A stretch of DNA of 17,555 bases from DASTDH01 sp035601575 (GTDB lineage: Bacteria > Verrucomicrobiota > Verrucomicrobiia > Chthoniobacterales > JAFAMB01). Made by a program: the position numbers and the translations under genes. The notes beneath the pieces are model-generated. The model did no database searches. It was not told the DNA's origin and worked only from the letters and a program-made list of their open reading frames with translations. Of this stretch, positions 15,196 through 17,555 are shown in pieces (position 1 is the stretch's first letter; each line of letters starts with the position of its first letter). The stretch is taken from the NCBI GenBank assembly GCA_035601575.1, contig DATNNZ010000567.1:1-17555 (forward strand), read 5' to 3'.

Positions 15196-15903
15196 CTAAT
15201 CCTTCGCCGCGGGTCGGGGTGATTCCTTGGCCCGCACGATCGCGGCTTCTTGCTGCGCACCGGCAAAAATAAAGAATGCGATGAAGATCAGCAGAGGATT
15301 GCCGAAAAGCCCGAAGATGCCGAAGACAATCGCCAGGCCCTGGCCAATCCGAGCCGCAATCTGGGTTGCTTGAGTGTACGGCAGCGCCATCGCCAAGAGG
15401 GCGCGGAGTATTCGGCCGCCGTCCATCGGAAACGCCGGAATCAAGTTGAACAACACCAACATCACGTTCACGGACGCCAGCTTGCTCAGTAACTCAACTC
15501 TTGGACTTTCCAGGTACTGGAGTTGTTCAAGCTCGGCGCTGCTGTGAACCACAAAGATTAACGCCGCGGCAATCACTACGTTCACGAGTGGTCCGGCGAT
15601 GGCGACTACGAGTTCCTGCCAAGGTTTGTCTGGGAGGCGAGTGAGTCGCGCCACGCCCCCAATCGGCAGCAAAGTGATGTCAGGGGTCGCGATGCCAAAT
15701 GCGCGCGCGGCGAAAGCGTGGCCAAACTCATGTAGGAGTACGCAGGCGAACAAGGACAGAATGAAGAGCACCCCCTGCACGGCGCCTGGCAAACCTGCCA
15801 CCTGGTAGTAGCTGAACCAAATCCATGCTAGAAAGAGCAGGAAGGTCAGGTGAATTCGTACTTCGATTCCGGCAACGGAAGCAACTTTGAGGGACCAACG
15901 CAT
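15196..15903 (-). CDS. Site-2-protease-like M50 membrane metallopeptidase
   Basis: This 235-residue intramembrane zinc protease of the M50 family cleaves substrates within or near the bilayer. It starts MRWSLKVASVAGIEVRIHLT, the usual N-terminus of the compact bacterial S2P group. The zinc motif HEFGH is at residues 58-62 in the second hydrophobic segment, and the second motif is NLIPAFPMDGGR (Asp161). Several further membrane segments follow. No CBS domains or PDZ domain are present, so this is a minimal version. The frame extends to a GTG at 15948, but ATG 15903 fits the family better; no strong ribosome site is seen. It lies 61 bases after the sugar ABC ATPase on the same strand. A functional link with that transporter is not suggested by family knowledge. 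The substrate is unknown. Confidence 0.92.
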   Translation of the reverse strand: MRWSLKVASVAGIEVRIHLTFLLFLAWIWFSYYQVAGLPGAVQGVLFILSLFACVLLHEFGHAFAARAFGIATPDITLLPIGGVARLTRLPDKPWQELVVAIAGPLVNVVIAAALIFVVHSSAELEQLQYLESPRVELLSKLASVNVMLVLFNLIPAFPMDGGRILRALLAMALPYTQATQIAARIGQGLAIVFGIFGLFGNPLLIFIAFFIFAGAQQEAAIVRAKESPRPAAKD

Positions 15904-15964
15904 ATCTCGGATTCTGTTGCTCCTTGGGCAGCGCGGCAAGAGAAACACCGGGCGATTGCTGAAG

Positions 15965-16723
15965 CTACGGCGGGACGATCGTCATACCCGTAATGATGCT
16001 TTCAACCGCCTCGATCGTCGTCTGCTTCGGATCAATATCGTCCGCAACCTTCTTGCCTCGCCGCAAAACCACAATACGATCAACCACCTGAAATACATGG
16101 TAAATATTATGGGCGATAAAGATGCACGAATGCCCCGAGTCGCGGGCACTGCGGACGAAACGCAATACGCCTTTGGTCTCGTCGACACCGAGATTGTTGG
16201 TGGGCTCATCGAGGACAATCAGGTCACTGTCGAAGTGCATGGCACGGGCAATGGCGACCGCCTGGCGTTCGCCACCCGACAGCGCACTGATCGGGGTGGT
16301 TGGTGGAATTTCTTTCGTGATGCCGACTTGCTTTAACAGCCGGCGCGCCACCTCATTCATTGCGTTCTGATCCAGCCGATCAAGGAGGCGTGGCTCTTTC
16401 ACTGGTTCACGTCCTAGAAACAGATTGCGAGCGATCGAGAGCTGGGTCACCAGCGCCGAGTCTTGGTAGATCGTCTCGATCCCTTGGGCGATGGCATCGG
16501 TCGTATTGCGGATGTCGACCTTGCTGCCATCTATGTAGATATCCCCGCTGTCGGCCCTGAGTGCACCAGAGAGAATCTTGATCAGCGTTGATTTGCCTGC
16601 GCCGTTGTCACCCAGCAGACCAACGATTTCATTCCGACGAACCGACAAAGTAACGTCGCTGAGCGCCTGCACTCGACCAAAAAACTTGTTGATGTGCTCC
16701 ATCCGCACGAGTTCTTCTGCCAT
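15965..16723 (-). CDS. Sugar ABC transporter ATP-binding protein, single-domain FrcA type
   Basis: This ATPase powers a ribose/xylose/fructose-type importer. It has 252 residues from ATG 16723, so it has only one nucleotide-binding domain, unlike two-domain RbsA or XylG (about 500 residues); FrcA-like proteins have this form. Walker A is GDNGAGKST (38-46), the Q-loop is TIYQDSALV, the signature is LSGGERQ (148-154), Walker B is LIVLDEPTNNLG, and the switch histidine is in IFIAHN. The frame extends to ATG 16756, but the start at 16723 gives the normal N-terminus AEELVRMEHINKFFG and leaves a 4-base gap after the permease stop instead of an overlap. It is co-transcribed with that permease. The binding-protein gene presumably lies upstream, beyond the right edge. 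Confidence 0.93.
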   Translation of the reverse strand: MAEELVRMEHINKFFGRVQALSDVTLSVRRNEIVGLLGDNGAGKSTLIKILSGALRADSGDIYIDGSKVDIRNTTDAIAQGIETIYQDSALVTQLSIARNLFLGREPVKEPRLLDRLDQNAMNEVARRLLKQVGITKEIPPTTPISALSGGERQAVAIARAMHFDSDLIVLDEPTNNLGVDETKGVLRFVRSARDSGHSCIFIAHNIYHVFQVVDRIVVLRRGKKVADDIDPKQTTIEAVESIITGMTIVPP

Positions 16724-16727
16724 AGCG

Positions 16728-17555
16728 TTAAGTCCCCGCATGGTGCCTGCGTTCAAGCCAGGAATGAAGCGCCATCATGCCCAGGATAATCGCGCCGATG
16801 AAAATATTGTAGGCAAGGCCCGGCACGCCAATCAGGACGATGCCGTTACGCATCATGCGCAGGATCAGCACACCGATGACTGTACCGATGATCGTGCCAC
16901 GACCGCCGGTGAGCGCGGTACCGCCGATTACCACCATAGCGATCACCTCCAGCTCGTATTGAGTGCCACTGTTCGGGTTGGCCGCTGAAACTCGAATCGA
17001 GCTGGTCACGCCGGCGTAAGCGGAGAGGACTGCCGTCAAGATAAACAGCAAAATCTTGGTACGCGAAACGCGTACGCCGCGCGCACGGGCGGCTTCCGGG
17101 TTGCCACCCGCCGCCTGAATCCAGTTCCCGACTTTGGACTGGGTCAGCACATAGCCCAAAATGATCGCGAACAAAATGAACCAAAGCAGCGACGTATGGA
17201 TACGTAGTTCACCGATCGAAAATTCGCCGACAATGATCGCCATCAGAGGAGAGTTGGCGGCCCAAGTCCGTTGCGGAAAGCCGCTGGTGATGTAGAGCGC
17301 GGTCCCGCGCACGACCAGCAGCATTCCGAGGGTGACCAGGAATGATGGTATCTTGAGGCGGGTAACCAGCCACCCGTTAACGAAACCGATGACCGCTGCG
17401 ATCGCCATCGCCATCAGGAAGCCGACCTCCAGCGAAGTGATGTGAGCGTTGTAGAATGTCCACATCACGATCGGTGCAAAGCCGAACACCGAGCCCACCG
17501 ACAGGTCGAATTCGCCGGAGATCATCAGCAGGGTCATCCCCAAGGCGATCATCCC
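16728..17555 (-). CDS. Sugar ABC transporter permease, RbsC/FrcC type (N-terminus off window)
   Basis: This membrane channel subunit belongs to the BPD_transp_2 family (ribose, xylose and fructose importers). 275 residues are visible up to the TAA at 16728-16730, and the frame is open past 17555, so the first part is missing; family members run to about 320-350 residues. Typical motifs are MISGEFDLSVGSVFGFAPIV, NGWLVTRLKIPSFLVTLGML, the cytoplasmic loop AAGGNPEAARARGVRVSRTK that contacts the ATPase, and VVIGGTALTGGRGTIIGTVI. At least six hydrophobic segments are visible. The ATPase gene follows after 4 bases. This is a different transporter class from the MalFG-type importer at the left end, so the locus carries two distinct sugar uptake types. 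The substrate is not visible. Confidence 0.93.
   Translation of the reverse strand, partial: GMIALGMTLLMISGEFDLSVGSVFGFAPIVMWTFYNAHITSLEVGFLMAMAIAAVIGFVNGWLVTRLKIPSFLVTLGMLLVVRGTALYITSGFPQRTWAANSPLMAIIVGEFSIGELRIHTSLLWFILFAIILGYVLTQSKVGNWIQAAGGNPEAARARGVRVSRTKILLFILTAVLSAYAGVTSSIRVSAANPNSGTQYELEVIAMVVIGGTALTGGRGTIIGTVIGVLILRMMRNGIVLIGVPGLAYNIFIGAIILGMMALHSWLERRHHAGT

Noticed and set aside
1..17555. CRISPR arrays, tRNA/rRNA genes, insertion sequences
   Set aside because: No regularly spaced repeats, no tRNA-like cloverleaf and no transposase-like protein were seen on either strand.

Overview
This window looks like accessory metabolic chromosome from a free-living heterotrophic bacterium. A soil Verrucomicrobium (Chthoniobacterales-like) is my best guess. 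It rests on mid-50s GC by eye, scattered short palindromic intergenic repeats, and a mix of glycan use, secreted peptidases and a small Tyr/His-rich exported protein. No rRNA, marker gene or taxon-specific protein fixes this.

Left part (1-6609), carbohydrate use: a GH38 alpha-mannosidase (minus strand, runs off the left edge) is divergent from a three-gene ABC sugar importer on the plus strand: a solute-binding protein and two MalF/MalG-type permeases, with no ATPase gene. The 114-base gap between the divergent genes carries a 15-base LacI-family-type operator candidate. The importer converges on a minus-strand pair, a class II ketose-bisphosphate aldolase and a PfkB sugar kinase, joined by an ATGA overlap. 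A coherent reading is import of a glycoside or oligosaccharide, demannosylation, then phosphorylation and aldol cleavage of a ketose phosphate. The actual sugar is not visible.

Middle part (6610-9404): about 560 bases hold an unrecognised coding remnant and two repeat elements. Next comes a CocE/NonD-type serine hydrolase (peptidase S15-like) broken by two apparent small deletions, although its catalytic motifs survive across three frames. A short hypothetical ORF lies upstream of it on the same strand.

Right-middle part (9561-15128, plus strand): a YrrT-like SAM methyltransferase, a membrane-anchored MutS-family ATPase without an obvious mismatch-recognition domain, a secreted M13 zinc metallopeptidase, and an 81-residue exported Tyr/His-rich protein. 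The intergenic spaces carry a second copy of the hairpin repeat and a recurrent TCGCCCTACC motif.

Right end (15196-17555, minus strand): a compact site-2-protease-like M50 membrane peptidase, then the ATPase and permease of a second sugar transporter of the ribose/fructose (FrcA/FrcC) type. The permease runs off the right edge.

I found no convincing undescribed multi-gene system. The items most worth following are the operator in the divergent sugar promoter region, the kinase/aldolase pair of unknown sugar, the TM-anchored MutS paralogue, the doubly frameshifted hydrolase and the intergenic repeat families.
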